Shown piece by piece: positions 7,950 through 17,389 of a stretch of DNA of 64,000 nt. Under the pieces are notes generated by a model that saw only the letters and a program-made list of their open reading frames with translations, was not told the DNA's origin and did not search any database. Numbering within the stretch: the first letter of the stretch is position 1; every line of letters begins with the position of its first letter. Location: assembly GCF_000217955.3 (NCBI RefSeq), contig NZ_AFOY02000015.1, forward strand, positions 1,419,744-1,483,743, written 5' to 3'. The DNA comes from Pseudomonas fluorescens HK44. Lineage in GTDB: Bacteria; Pseudomonadota; Gammaproteobacteria; Pseudomonadales; Pseudomonadaceae. Made by a program: the position numbers and the translations under genes.

Positions 7950-9656
7950 TTATGCCTGAGCCTCCCAGGAAAACTCCACGCGGGCACGTCGGCCATTGTC
8001 CGACCAACTGGCGTTGTGGCTCAACTGACGAATCAGACACACACCGCGACCCGATAAGCGACCAGCGTCGACAGGTCGCGTCATGACCCGCTGCACGTCG
8101 AACCCCGCGCCACTGTCTTCAACTTCCACCACCAGACAACCACCCGCCCCTTGCGGCGACACCTGCATATGCACCCGCAGGTAGCCATCCTCAAGCGCTT
8201 CCAGGCGCGCATTGCGCTGCTCATAATACCGCGCGAACCCGGATGCATCGCGCTTGAGACTCGAATCGAGTCCCAGCACACCATGCTCCAACGCATTGGA
8301 ATAGAGCTCGGCCAGCACACTGTAAAGCGCCCCGCTTTGCGCCCGCAGCCCATGCACCTCAAGCAACAGCTGCAACAGATAAGGCAGCGGATTGAAGCGC
8401 TTGAGCGTGTCTGCGCGAAACTCGAAACTCGCCGACCAGTCCAGCGGGCAGGACTCACCGCTGTCGGAATACACTATGGCGGGAGGAGTGAGTTGCGTGG
8501 CTTCGAGCAGGCTGACCTCAACCATGCTGACATCGTCACGCGCCTCGCCACGGAAATCCCGCAGCGCCTGTTCAATCTCCTCGAACAACCGTTCTGGATG
8601 GCGGTTGTTGGCAAATACCCGCTCTAATCGCTCGACTCCAAACAGCTGCTCATTGGCATCACAGGTATCGATCACGCCGTCCGACAACAGGAATACCCGG
8701 TCGCCGAGGGCCATCGGGAACACCTCGGTGCGATCGTCAAAGGCTTGCGGGCTCAACACACCCAGGGGCAGATGCCGCGCCAGCAACGTGGTGCGCTTTC
8801 CGCTGGCGATATCATGCAGATAACCATCCGGCATACCGCCGTTCCAGACCTCCACTGAACGACGCTGAAAACTGAGGCACAACAGGGTCGCGCAACAGAA
8901 CATATCCACCGGCAGGATACGCTTGAGCTTGGCGTTCATCTCGCACAGCATTTCCGCCAGGCCGTAACCCTTGGCAGTCATGCCGTAGAACACCTCCGCC
9001 AGCGGCATGGCGCCGACTGCTGCCGGCAGGCCATGACCGGTGAAATCCCCCAGCAACACATGCATGTCACCGGCCGGCGTAAATGCCGCCAGCAACAGGT
9101 CGCCGTTGAACAAGGCATAGGGCGATTGTGAATAACGGATATTGGGAGCGCTCAGGCAACCGGAGTGAGCGACCTTGTCGAATACCGCCTTGGCCACCCG
9201 CTGCTCATTGAGCAGGTACTCATGGTGCCTGGCGATCAGATCGCGCTGCTCCAGGACCGTCGCCTGCAAGCGCCGCAAACGATCCATCGCCTTGATCTTG
9301 GCGCTGAGGATCACCTGGTTATAGGGTTTTGCCAGAAAGTCGTCGCCACCCGCCTCCAGGCAACGCGCCAAGGCTTCGCTTTCCGTCAGCGAGGTCAGGA
9401 AGATGATCGGCACCAACGTTTCGCCGGCCAGCAGCTTGATCTGTCGCGCCGCTTCGAAACCGTCCATCACCGGCATCATCGCGTCCATCAACACCAGTTG
9501 CGGACGCTGCTGCTGATACAGCTCAACCGCTTCGGCGCCGTTGGCCGCGGTCAACACCTCATGCCCCTGACGACGGACGATACTCGACAGCAACAAGCGG
9601 TCGGCCGCGCTGTCTTCTGCGATCAGCACGGTCAGCGGCTCGGGCAGCGTCGACAT
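7950..9656 (-). CDS. hsbR: Response regulator with PP2C phosphatase and kinase-like domain, HsbR
   Basis: The 568-aa protein has three parts. An N-terminal receiver has phosphoacceptor Asp58 (LVLMDAMMPVMDG); a PP2C/SpoIIE-type serine phosphatase (about residues 190-380) has LLGDFTGHGLPAAVGAMP and LLSDGVID; and a C-terminal HATPase anti-sigma-kinase-like domain has SNALEHGVLG and the G-box LSGRGVCLIRQL. This is the HsbR architecture, acting on the phosphorylation state of HsbA. The ATG at 9656 (MSTLPEP) is preferred to an upstream TTG at 9665. It begins 5 bp after the hsbA stop. Confidence 0.9.
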   Translation of the reverse strand: MSTLPEPLTVLIAEDSAADRLLLSSIVRRQGHEVLTAANGAEAVELYQQQRPQLVLMDAMMPVMDGFEAARQIKLLAGETLVPIIFLTSLTESEALARCLEAGGDDFLAKPYNQVILSAKIKAMDRLRRLQATVLEQRDLIARHHEYLLNEQRVAKAVFDKVAHSGCLSAPNIRYSQSPYALFNGDLLLAAFTPAGDMHVLLGDFTGHGLPAAVGAMPLAEVFYGMTAKGYGLAEMLCEMNAKLKRILPVDMFCCATLLCLSFQRRSVEVWNGGMPDGYLHDIASGKRTTLLARHLPLGVLSPQAFDDRTEVFPMALGDRVFLLSDGVIDTCDANEQLFGVERLERVFANNRHPERLFEEIEQALRDFRGEARDDVSMVEVSLLEATQLTPPAIVYSDSGESCPLDWSASFEFRADTLKRFNPLPYLLQLLLEVHGLRAQSGALYSVLAELYSNALEHGVLGLDSSLKRDASGFARYYEQRNARLEALEDGYLRVHMQVSPQGAGGCLVVEVEDSGAGFDVQRVMTRPVDAGRLSGRGVCLIRQLSHNASWSDNGRRARVEFSWEAQA

Positions 9657-9661
9657 GACGA

Positions 9662-9970
9662 TCAACTGATGTCGAACAGCTTGTCGAAATTGGAGATGGC
9701 GAGGATTTTCTTCACATCGGAACTGCTGTTGACCACGCGAATATCGGAGTTGTCTCCGCCAGCATGATCACGCAACAGCAGCAACATGCCCAACGCCGAG
9801 CTGTCGAGGTATGTCGCCTCTTTCAAGTCGACCACCACCGAGTTTGGCATCTGCCCGTCGGGGCGCTCGTAGGACTCACGAAACTCCTGATGCTTGGCGA
9901 AATCGAATCGCCCCTTGACCGAAATCGTGAGTTTTTGCCCATCCGGAGATACTTCTGTAACGACTGACAT
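9662..9970 (-). CDS. hsbA: Anti-sigma factor antagonist HsbA (STAS domain)
   Basis: This 102-aa single STAS domain has the conserved phosphorylatable serine in YLDSSALGMLLLLRDHA (probably Ser57). In P. aeruginosa, unphosphorylated HsbA binds the anti-sigma factor FlgM, and phosphorylated HsbA acts on the diguanylate cyclase HsbD; the HsbR phosphatase/kinase decides which. It is the first gene of hsbA-hsbR-hptB and lies 110 bp after fliJ, inside the flagellar cluster. Confidence 0.9.
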   Translation of the reverse strand: MSVVTEVSPDGQKLTISVKGRFDFAKHQEFRESYERPDGQMPNSVVVDLKEATYLDSSALGMLLLLRDHAGGDNSDIRVVNSSSDVKKILAISNFDKLFDIS

Positions 9971-10080
9971 GCTGTGGCTTCCCTGTCATTGGCAACGTGT
10001 AGAAGGTTTAGCACTTGCGAGCGGCATGAGCAAGGCAGGACAGCCCGACGGATCAAGATCTTTTCCGCGCCCCACCCTCA

Positions 10081-10530
10081 TCAATAGGGATCGTGGCGCG
10101 GCAAACGCTGGGAAAGCTCGTCGAGCAGCTTCTGCTCGCGCCGGTCTTCGAGCTGGCGAGCTTCATCGATGTAACGCTGCACCAGCTTGCGCAGCCCTTC
10201 AACCCGGGCAAACGCCTGCTGCCAGGTGTCACGCGCCTTGTTCAGGTTGTTCTGGTGCCAGGCCAGGCTTTGGCGCTGCTGATCGATCGCGGTGCCCAGT
10301 TGCGCGAGAAAGCCCTGATACCCCAGCAACCATTGCCCCGAGACGCCATGGCTGCCGCGTACGATCCATTGTTCCTGGTACTCGAAACGGAAGCTTTCGA
10401 GGTCGGCGAGCTTGCTTTCGGCCAATCGCACCTGGCCCTGAAAGTGTCCCAGGCGCTGGGCGGCGGTCTTTTCGGCCTTTTCAGCCATATCGACCACGGG
10501 CGCCAGGCGCGCCGACCGGCTCTGGGCCAT
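10081..10530 (-). CDS. fliJ: Flagellar export chaperone/ATPase stalk protein FliJ
   Basis: FliJ is the coiled-coil central stalk of the FliI ATPase ring. The 149-aa protein is almost entirely charged and helical, as expected, opening MAQSRSARLAPVVDMAEK and ending in a long Arg/Glu/Gln-rich helix. It starts 6 bp after the fliI stop. Confidence 0.93.
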   Translation of the reverse strand: MAQSRSARLAPVVDMAEKAEKTAAQRLGHFQGQVRLAESKLADLESFRFEYQEQWIVRGSHGVSGQWLLGYQGFLAQLGTAIDQQRQSLAWHQNNLNKARDTWQQAFARVEGLRKLVQRYIDEARQLEDRREQKLLDELSQRLPRHDPY

Positions 10531-10536
10531 GAGGTG

Positions 10537-11895
10537 TTAGCCGCCAGCCGCCGGGGCGAAGATCGAGGCAAGGTACGCCTCGCTCTCACCCAGGCTGATG
10601 CTGTCGTTCAAGCCCTGACGCAGGTACTTGGCCAATTGCGGCTGCAACGAGATCGCCAGATCGGTTTCCCGATCGCCGCCCGCCACATAGGCGCCGACGC
10701 TGATCAGGTCGCGACTTTGCTGATAACGCGACCAGAGCTGCTTGAAGTACTGTGCACGGGTCATGTGGTCTGGGCTGACCACCGACGGCATGACCCGACT
10801 GATGGATGCTTCGATGTCGATCGCCGGGTAATGCCCCTCTTCCGCCAGGCGTCGCGACAGGACGATGTGTCCGTCGAGCACGCCCCGCGCGGCATCGGCG
10901 ATCGGATCCTGCTGGTCGTCGCCTTCGGACAACACGGTATAAAATGCGGTGATCGAACCGCCACCCGCCTCGGCATTACCGGCACGCTCCACCAGTTTCG
11001 GCAGTTTGGCGAACACCGATGGTGGATAACCCTTGGTCGCGGGCGGCTCGCCGATGGCCAGAGCGATTTCCCGTTGCGCCTGAGCAAAACGGGTCAGTGA
11101 ATCCATCAGCAACAGGACGTTCTTGCCCTTGTCGCGGAAATACTCGGCGATTCGCGTGCAGTACATCGCGGCGCGCAGACGCATCAGCGGCGCATCGTCC
11201 GCAGGCGACGCCACCACCACGGAGCGCTTGAGCCCCTCTTCACCGAGGATGTGCTCGATGAATTCCTTGACCTCACGACCCCGCTCGCCGATCAGCCCGA
11301 CGACGATGATGTCGGCCTCGGTAAAGCGGGTCATCATGCCCAGCAGCACACTCTTGCCGACGCCGGTGCCGGCGAAGAGGCCAAGGCGCTGACCGCGACC
11401 GACTGTCAATAATCCGTTGATGGAACGAATACCCACATCCAGCGGCTGGCTGATGGGGTCACGCTTAAGCGGGTTGATGGTCGGACCCTCCATCGGCACC
11501 CAGTCTTCAGCTTTCATTGCGCCCTTGCCGTCCAGCGCACGGCCGGCGCCATCCAGCACCCGCCCGAGCATGCTCATGCCCATTGGCAAGCGTCCGGCAT
11601 CGGCCAAGGGTACGACTCTGGCGCCTGGGGCAATGCCCGCAACACCACCGACCGGCATCAAAAACACTTTGCTGCCAGAGAAGCCCATGACTTCGGCTTC
11701 GACCTGTACCGGGTGATAACTGTCGTCGTTGATCACCATGCAACGGCTGCCCATGGCAGCGCGCAGGCCCTCGGCTTCGAGCGTCAGGCCGACCATGCGC
11801 AGCAAGCGCCCTTCGAGGATCGGTTGACCGGGCAACTCGATGGCCTGCGCATAAGTACTCAGGCGTTTGCCGAAGCTGGTGCGATCAAGGCGCAT
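10537..11895 (-). CDS. fliI: Flagellum-specific ATP synthase FliI
   Basis: FliI is the export ATPase, related to F1-beta. The 452-aa protein has the Walker A motif GTGVGKS at about residues 176-182, Walker B NVLLLMDSLTRFAQAQREIALA, and the C-terminal helical domain. The ATG at 11895 (MRLDRTSFGKRL) has GGA about 9 bases upstream. An extra upstream TTG at 11919 is less likely. The start overlaps the fliH 3' end by 11 bp. Confidence 0.96.
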   Translation of the reverse strand: MRLDRTSFGKRLSTYAQAIELPGQPILEGRLLRMVGLTLEAEGLRAAMGSRCMVINDDSYHPVQVEAEVMGFSGSKVFLMPVGGVAGIAPGARVVPLADAGRLPMGMSMLGRVLDGAGRALDGKGAMKAEDWVPMEGPTINPLKRDPISQPLDVGIRSINGLLTVGRGQRLGLFAGTGVGKSVLLGMMTRFTEADIIVVGLIGERGREVKEFIEHILGEEGLKRSVVVASPADDAPLMRLRAAMYCTRIAEYFRDKGKNVLLLMDSLTRFAQAQREIALAIGEPPATKGYPPSVFAKLPKLVERAGNAEAGGGSITAFYTVLSEGDDQQDPIADAARGVLDGHIVLSRRLAEEGHYPAIDIEASISRVMPSVVSPDHMTRAQYFKQLWSRYQQSRDLISVGAYVAGGDRETDLAISLQPQLAKYLRQGLNDSISLGESEAYLASIFAPAAGG

Positions 11896-12694
11896 CAGCG
11901 ATTTCCGGCTCTGGTTCAAGTGCCAAGGCAGACGGCTTTGCGCTGACGGGAAGTTCCAGCCTCAAATCTGCCTCGGCCGGATGCAGCGCCTGATCGTGCA
12001 ATTGATCTAACAGCTTGGCCATGATTTGCGTGATGCGGGTTTCCACGGTCGCATCGATGCGGCTGTGCTCGGTCTCGACCCGGCATCCGCCTGGCAACAT
12101 GGCTTCGTCTTCGACGATGCGCCAGGTCTCCTCGTGGCGTTCACGCAATGCCTTGACCTGCTCGAAGTCCTGCGGGTTGATGTACAGACGCACATTCCCG
12201 ACACCCAACGGCAGCAATTTCAGGGCTTCGCGCATGACGTGCTCGATTTGCGTCGAGTCGATGGCCAGTTCGCGCTGAATCACCTGTTTGGCAATGTGCT
12301 GGACCAGCCCGACCAGGGACTTCTCGATCTGCGTATCCTGTTCGGCAATCGGTTCGAACAGATTGCCCATCAGTAATTCAAGGCAGACGAGTTTCGCGCT
12401 CAGGGCCACGTCAGCTTCCTGGCGAACCTTTAGCGTGGTGCTGTGAAAACCTTCTCGCTCGCCAGTGGCGAAGCCTTCGTTGTAGGCTTCCTGACGGATG
12501 CTTTCGAGCTCTTCGAGGGTCAGTGGCTGGACTTCCTCCAGCGGCACTTCTTCCATCTCCGGCGGTTCAGGCTCGGGCTCGGGTTCAGGCTCCAGGACGT
12601 GCGGGTCGAAGCTGGGCAACGACCAGATATCAAAACCACGGACATCACGCGCACGGATCAGGTCGGTGGGCGACTCATCACTCTTGGATGCCAT
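11885..12694 (-). CDS. fliH: Flagellar assembly protein FliH
   Basis: FliH is the peripheral stalk and negative regulator of FliI. The 269-aa protein has an acidic N-terminal region with a Glu-Pro run (EPEPEPEPEPP, about residues 36-46), a helical middle, and a C-terminal FliH/V-ATPase E-like domain (VVETRITQIMAKLLDQL). It follows fliG by 4 bp and overlaps fliI. Confidence 0.95.
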   Translation of the reverse strand: MASKSDESPTDLIRARDVRGFDIWSLPSFDPHVLEPEPEPEPEPPEMEEVPLEEVQPLTLEELESIRQEAYNEGFATGEREGFHSTTLKVRQEADVALSAKLVCLELLMGNLFEPIAEQDTQIEKSLVGLVQHIAKQVIQRELAIDSTQIEHVMREALKLLPLGVGNVRLYINPQDFEQVKALRERHEETWRIVEDEAMLPGGCRVETEHSRIDATVETRITQIMAKLLDQLHDQALHPAEADLRLELPVSAKPSALALEPEPEIADAP

Positions 12695-12698
12695 GGCG

Positions 12699-13718
12699 TT
12701 AAATCATTTCCTCGCCGCCCTTCCCGCCGAGAACGATTTCTCCGGCTTCGGCCATACGGCGGGCAATGGTGAGGATTTCTTTCTGTGCAGTTTCGACGTC
12801 GCTGACGCGTACCGGGCCCTTGGCCTCCAGGTCGTCGCGGAGCAATTCGGCCGCCCGCTTGGACATGTTCTTGAAGATCTTTTCCTTGACGCCCTCGTCC
12901 GAGCCCTTGAGGGCCAGCACCAGCACGTCCGAGGAGACTTCGCGCAGCAATGCCTGAATTCCTCGGTCATCGACATCGGAGAGGTTGTTGAACACGAACA
13001 TGAGGTCTTCGATCTGGCCGGACAGGTCTTCGTCGACTTCGCGGATCGAGTCCATCAACTGACCTTCGATCGAGCTGTCGAGGAAGTTCATGATGTCGGC
13101 TGCACGCTTGATACCGCCCAGGGTGGTGCGCGCGGCGTTGGAGTTGCCGGAGAATTGCTTCTCGAGAATCTGGTTGAGTTCTTTCAGCGCGGCGGGCTGC
13201 ACGGTGTTCAGTGAAGACACGCGCAAAATAATATCGAGGCGTACTTTATGGTCGAAGTTGCCGAGCACTTCGCCGGCCTGATCCGGATCGAGATACGCCA
13301 CGACGATCGCCTGGATCTGCGGGTGCTCGTAACGGATCACGTCCGCCACCGCACGCGGCTCCATCCACTTCAGGCTGTCCAGGCCGCTGGTGTTGCCACC
13401 CAGCAGAATTCGGTCGATCAGGCCGTTGGCCTTGTCTTCGCCCAGCGCCTGGGTGAGCATCTTGCGCACATAGTCATCCGAACCGACGCCGAGGCTGGTT
13501 TGATCGCCGACAATGTCGACGAACTCGCTCATCACCTGCTCGACCTGCTCGCGGTGCACATTGCCCATTTGCGCCATGGCCACACCCACACGCTGGACCT
13601 CTTTAGGCCCCATGTGGCGCAGCACTTGCGCAGCATCGGTTGAACCCAGGGACAGCAGCAGAATCGCGGCTTTGTCGACCCGGCTGAGTTTGGCGATAGC
13701 GGCTCGATTATCACTCAT
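12699..13718 (-). CDS. fliG: Flagellar motor switch protein FliG
   Basis: FliG is the rotor protein that couples to the stator. The 339-aa protein shows the N-terminal FliF-binding domain (VDKAAILLLSLG), the EHPQ motif (YEHPQIQAI, near residue 130) and the C-terminal charged torque helix with the DDLEAKGPVRVSDVE segment. The start overlaps the end of fliF by 8 bp. Confidence 0.97.
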   Translation of the reverse strand: MSDNRAAIAKLSRVDKAAILLLSLGSTDAAQVLRHMGPKEVQRVGVAMAQMGNVHREQVEQVMSEFVDIVGDQTSLGVGSDDYVRKMLTQALGEDKANGLIDRILLGGNTSGLDSLKWMEPRAVADVIRYEHPQIQAIVVAYLDPDQAGEVLGNFDHKVRLDIILRVSSLNTVQPAALKELNQILEKQFSGNSNAARTTLGGIKRAADIMNFLDSSIEGQLMDSIREVDEDLSGQIEDLMFVFNNLSDVDDRGIQALLREVSSDVLVLALKGSDEGVKEKIFKNMSKRAAELLRDDLEAKGPVRVSDVETAQKEILTIARRMAEAGEIVLGGKGGEEMI

Positions 13719-15498
13719 CTGCGTTAATCCACTCTTTCACGACCTGAGCCACACGACCCGGATCTTCGGCCACCAGGCTCTTGATTGCGTTCAACTGTGC
13801 GTCATAGCCTTCGCTCGGGCTAGGCAGCAGAATACTTTGCGGGCCACCGAGGCTGACGCGGTCGTTGGCCAGTTCGCCGTCCAGACCGCCCATGCCACCG
13901 AGCTCGACATCGCTGCCAAGACCCGCCAGTTGCTTGCCTTTGCCGCCACCGGTGATGTTGTTGAGCACCGGACGCAGCACGCCGAACACCAGCACCAGGA
14001 TGAACAACACGCCGAGAACCTGTTTCACTACATCCCAGAACCAGGGCTGCGAGTAGAACGGAATGTCGGCGATGACTTCGCCACGCTCGGCCGAGAACGG
14101 TACGTTGATCACGCTGACGCTGTCGCCACGGCTGGCATCAAAACCGACGGCGTCCTGCACCAGACGCGTGAAGCGCGCCAACTCATCGGCGCTCCACGGG
14201 GCACGGGTGGTTTCACCGTTGGCCGCGTTGACCTTGACCTGATCATCCACAACGACCGCAACCGACAGGCGATTCAAACGGCCCTGCTGTTGCTTGGTGT
14301 GGCTGATGGAGCGGTCGAGTTCGAAGTTCTTGGTGGATTGTTGACGCTTGTCCGCCGGGTACGGTGCCAGCATCGGCTGACCGGTTGCCGGGTCCATGAT
14401 TTGCTGGCCGTTGGCATCCAGCAGCGGCTGACCTGGCTGCACCATGCCAGCGGAAGCGCTCGAGCCACCGGTGGTTTGTGGCGCCGAGGCCGGCGATGGC
14501 GGCTGATTGCTCAGCGCACCGGGAACGCCTTGCGGGCCGTTGCTGGCGGTGCGCTGCTCGGAAGTCGATTGCTCGCTGCGCAGGGCTGGCTGATCCGGGT
14601 TGAACTGTTCCGAAGTCGACTCGACTGCACTGAAATCCACATCGGCGGAGACTTCAGCCTTGTAGCGATCGTTGCCCAGCACCGGCTGCAGAATATTGTG
14701 CACACGCTGAGTGAGCATGCTTTCCATACGGCGGCTGTAATCGAATTGTTTGCCGGCCATGGTCAGTTCGGAGTTTTCCGCCTGATCGGAGAGCAAGGTG
14801 CCCTTCTGGTCGACGACGGTGATCTGCGACTTGCTCAGCTCGGGAACGGCGGTCGCCACCAGATTGATGATAGCCATGACCTGGCCCGGCTCCAGCGACC
14901 GGCCGGAATAGAGCTCGACCAGTACCGATGCGCTTGGCTTGCGCTCATCACGCACGAACACCGAGCTTTTCGGAATTGCCAGGTGTACACGGGCACCCTT
15001 GACGTTGTTCAGGCTGGAAATGGTCCGCGCCAGTTCACCCTCAAGGCCGCGACGATAACGGGTCGCCTCCATGAACTGACTGGTGCCCAGCCCCTGGTCC
15101 TTGTCGAGAATTTCAAAACCGATGTTGCCGTCGCTGGGAGTGACACCAGCAGCGGCGAGCTTGAGCCGCGCACGCGACACATCATCGGCCTTGACCAGCA
15201 AGGCACCGGAATTGGGCTCAATGGTGTAAGCAATGTCAGCGGCGGCCAGGGTTTCCATGACCTGCTTGGCGTCCATACCGGCAAGGCTGCCGTACAGCGG
15301 CCGATAGTCGGGTTGCTGCGACCACAGCACCACGGCAAAACCAATCGCCACGCTCGCCGCCAAGCCAACCAACAGGCCCACCTGACGCAGCATGGTCATC
15401 TCGGAGAGGTTTTCCAGAAAGGACAGACCAAACAACGGCGGTTTGCCGTCTGCTCGCGTGACCTTGGCCGGAACGTTATTGGCGGCTGCTTCTGCCAT
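13711..15498 (-). CDS. fliF: Flagellar MS-ring protein FliF
   Basis: FliF forms the MS ring. The 595-aa protein has two membrane helices (about residues 38-60 and 465-485) flanking ring-building YscJ/FliF domains, a Pro/Ser/Gly-rich periplasmic linker in the middle, and a C-terminal cytoplasmic tail that binds FliG (ending AQVVKEWINADE). It begins 15 bp after fliE. Confidence 0.97.
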   Translation of the reverse strand: MAEAAANNVPAKVTRADGKPPLFGLSFLENLSEMTMLRQVGLLVGLAASVAIGFAVVLWSQQPDYRPLYGSLAGMDAKQVMETLAAADIAYTIEPNSGALLVKADDVSRARLKLAAAGVTPSDGNIGFEILDKDQGLGTSQFMEATRYRRGLEGELARTISSLNNVKGARVHLAIPKSSVFVRDERKPSASVLVELYSGRSLEPGQVMAIINLVATAVPELSKSQITVVDQKGTLLSDQAENSELTMAGKQFDYSRRMESMLTQRVHNILQPVLGNDRYKAEVSADVDFSAVESTSEQFNPDQPALRSEQSTSEQRTASNGPQGVPGALSNQPPSPASAPQTTGGSSASAGMVQPGQPLLDANGQQIMDPATGQPMLAPYPADKRQQSTKNFELDRSISHTKQQQGRLNRLSVAVVVDDQVKVNAANGETTRAPWSADELARFTRLVQDAVGFDASRGDSVSVINVPFSAERGEVIADIPFYSQPWFWDVVKQVLGVLFILVLVFGVLRPVLNNITGGGKGKQLAGLGSDVELGGMGGLDGELANDRVSLGGPQSILLPSPSEGYDAQLNAIKSLVAEDPGRVAQVVKEWINADE

Positions 15499-15513
15499 GA
15501 CTCAATCTCGTCC

Positions 15514-15843
15514 TTATACCGGCATCTGCATGATGTCTTGGTATGCCTGAACCAGCTTGTTACGCACTTGGGTCAATGCCTGGAAAGACACGCTGGCCTT
15601 CTGCGAGGAAATCATTACATCTGTCAGGTCGACGCCGCTTTTGCCAATTTCGAAAGCATTGGCCAGCTGGTTCGAAGCCTGCTGGGTGTCATTGACCTTG
15701 TTGACGGCCTGACCGAGCATGTCGGAAAAGCTGCTACCGCCCATTTCAGGCACCGCGACCGCTGCTTTCGGCTGAGCCATGGCGTCCATTTGCATGGACC
15801 GCATGTCCAACATCAACCGATTAAATTCAATACCTTGGCTCAT
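15514..15843 (-). CDS. fliE: Flagellar hook-basal body complex protein FliE
   Basis: FliE joins the MS ring to the rod. The 109-aa protein has the FliE C-terminal pattern (VDLTDVMISSQKASVSFQ, then TQVRNKLVQAYQDIMQMPV). I used the ATG at 15843 (MSQGIEFNRL); the frame is open further upstream, but that part overlaps the promoter. fliE leads fliEFGHIJ and has a sigma-54 site 62 bp upstream. Confidence 0.95.
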   Translation of the reverse strand: MSQGIEFNRLMLDMRSMQMDAMAQPKAAVAVPEMGGSSFSDMLGQAVNKVNDTQQASNQLANAFEIGKSGVDLTDVMISSQKASVSFQALTQVRNKLVQAYQDIMQMPV

Positions 15844-15904
15844 GGTCCACTCTCTATGACGACCCGCAATTTTTTGACACTCACTCGGCGGATAGAGTGG
15901 TGTT

Positions 15905-15921
15905 AGCAACAAGGGTGCCAG
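15905..15921 (-). promoter_or_regulatory. Sigma-54 promoter of the fliE operon
   Basis: The minus strand reads CTGGCACCCTTGTTGCT: TGGCAC, then TTGC eight bases after TGG, a near-consensus RpoN site. It is 62 bp upstream of fliE, in the 145-bp gap after fleR. In P. aeruginosa this operon depends on RpoN with FleR. Confidence 0.85.
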
Positions 15922-15988
15922 CTCCATGGCGACGCTTGAGAAAAGCCCATTCGAGGTTTTGCAGGCAGATAACTGACGTGGCAAACCC

Positions 15989-17032
15989 TCACGCGGAAAA
16001 CAGATGCGCCTCGACATCCATTCCCGCATCACGCATTTGCGCCAGCTTGTAGCGCAAGGTCCGCGGGCTGATACCCAGGCGCTCGGCCGCTTCCTTGCGC
16101 CGCCCGCGCTCGGATCGCAACGTATCGATGATCATCTGAAACTCGCGACGCCTCAGGTCATCACCCAGCGCGCCCGCTGAATCGCCTTGCGGCGCATCGA
16201 CTTCGAGCATTCGTGACGACATTGGAACCGGTGCCAATACCGGCAGTGGCGCGCAAGCCACTGGTCCCGCAAGGCAAAAGTCCTGCGGCTGAATCAAACC
16301 ACCCTGCTGCAAAATCAGCGCCCGCTGAATGGCGTTGTCCAGCTCACGCACGTTGCCCGGCCACGGATAACCGATCAGGCAAGCCTGAGCTTCCGGCGAC
16401 AGCCTGGCCGCGGCATGCTTCATTTTATTGACGTGCTTGGCCAGCAGACGCTCGGCCAACGGCAAGATATCAGCAGTGCGCTCACGCAACGGACACCAGG
16501 CCAACGGAAACACTGACAGGCGATAGTAAAGGTCTTCACGAAAACGCCCCGCCGCCACTTCGCCCGCCAAATCGCGATTCGTGGTCGCCACCACCCGGAT
16601 ATCCAGTGCGATCGGCTTGCGCGCGCCCACACGCTCGACTTCACGCTCCTGCAACACCCGCAGCAGCTTGGCCTGAAGCCCCAAGGGCATTTCGGAAATT
16701 TCGTCGAGCAGAATGGTCCCGCCATCGGCCTGCTCGAACTTGCCGGCCTGAGCCGCAATAGCGCCAGTGAACGAGCCTTTCTCATGACCGAACAAGGTCG
16801 CCTCGAGCATGTTGTCCGGGATCGCCGCGCAATTGATTGCAATGAACGGCTGACTGGCGCGACGCGAGTGCTGGTGGATGTAACGCGCCAACACCTCTTT
16901 GCCGGTACCCGACTCACCCGAGATCAACACCGTCGAATCACTGCGCGCCACACGGGCTGCCAGCTCAAGCAACTGCGCACTGGCCGGCTCGAACGCTACC
17001 GGGCCTTCGCCCTCTGCGGCGCCGAGACAACC
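15989..17032 (-). pseudogene. fleR: FleR, C-terminal AAA+ and DNA-binding part (after an in-frame TAG)
   Basis: This is the downstream 347-codon remainder of fleR, in the same frame as the receiver part but separated from it by TAG at 17033-17035. It holds the complete sigma-54 activator core: Walker A GESGTGKE, GSFTGAIAAQ (GAFTGA-type loop), LLDEISEMPLGLQ (Walker B) and a Fis-type helix-turn-helix near the end (AAERLGISPRTLRYKLAQ). The only plausible internal start is TTG at 16972 without a clear ribosome-binding site. Joined with the first part it would be 466 codons, close to FleR length (about 470). Without readthrough, FleR is lost or made as an unregulated core. Confidence 0.8.
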
Positions 17033-17389
17033 CTAGGCGTGGCGCGCCACCAGATCCAGCAACGCCTTGGGCTCGAACGGCTTGACCAGATAGTCTGCCG
17101 CCCCCTGACGCATCGCATCGACAGCACGCTCAACCGCGCCATGAGCGGTCATCAGCAACACCGGCAACTGCGGATGACGAATTCGCAACAAACCCAACAA
17201 CTGATGACCATCCATGCCCGGCATGTTGACGTCACTGATCACCAGATTGAATGACTCACTCGCCACAGCTTGCAGCGCATCTTCGGCCGAGCCCACCGCG
17301 GTGTAGTCGTGACCGGCCAGCAGCAGCGTATCCGTCAACGCTTCGCGCAGCGCGCGGTCATCTTCGACCAGTAAAACCTTGATTGCCAT
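17033..17389 (-). CDS. fleR: FleR, N-terminal receiver domain, ending at an in-frame TAG
   Basis: This 118-aa piece is a complete CheY-like receiver: acidic VEDD near the start, phosphoacceptor Asp53 (ISDVNMPGMDG), conserved Thr/Ala in LLMTAHGA and Lys in YLVKPFEPK. The ATG overlaps the fleS stop by one base (TGATG). The reading frame stops at TAG right after LLDLVARHA, at the linker to the AAA+ domain, and continues open in the same frame to 15989. The stop could derive from CAG (Gln) by one transition. It may be a true mutation, a consensus error or a suppressed amber codon. Confidence 0.8.
   Translation of the reverse strand: MAIKVLLVEDDRALREALTDTLLLAGHDYTAVGSAEDALQAVASESFNLVISDVNMPGMDGHQLLGLLRIRHPQLPVLLMTAHGAVERAVDAMRQGAADYLVKPFEPKALLDLVARHA

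Noticed and set aside
13513..15906. 797-codon open frame on the plus strand
   Set aside because: It is a shadow of fliF and fliE, with biased composition and no recognisable domain.
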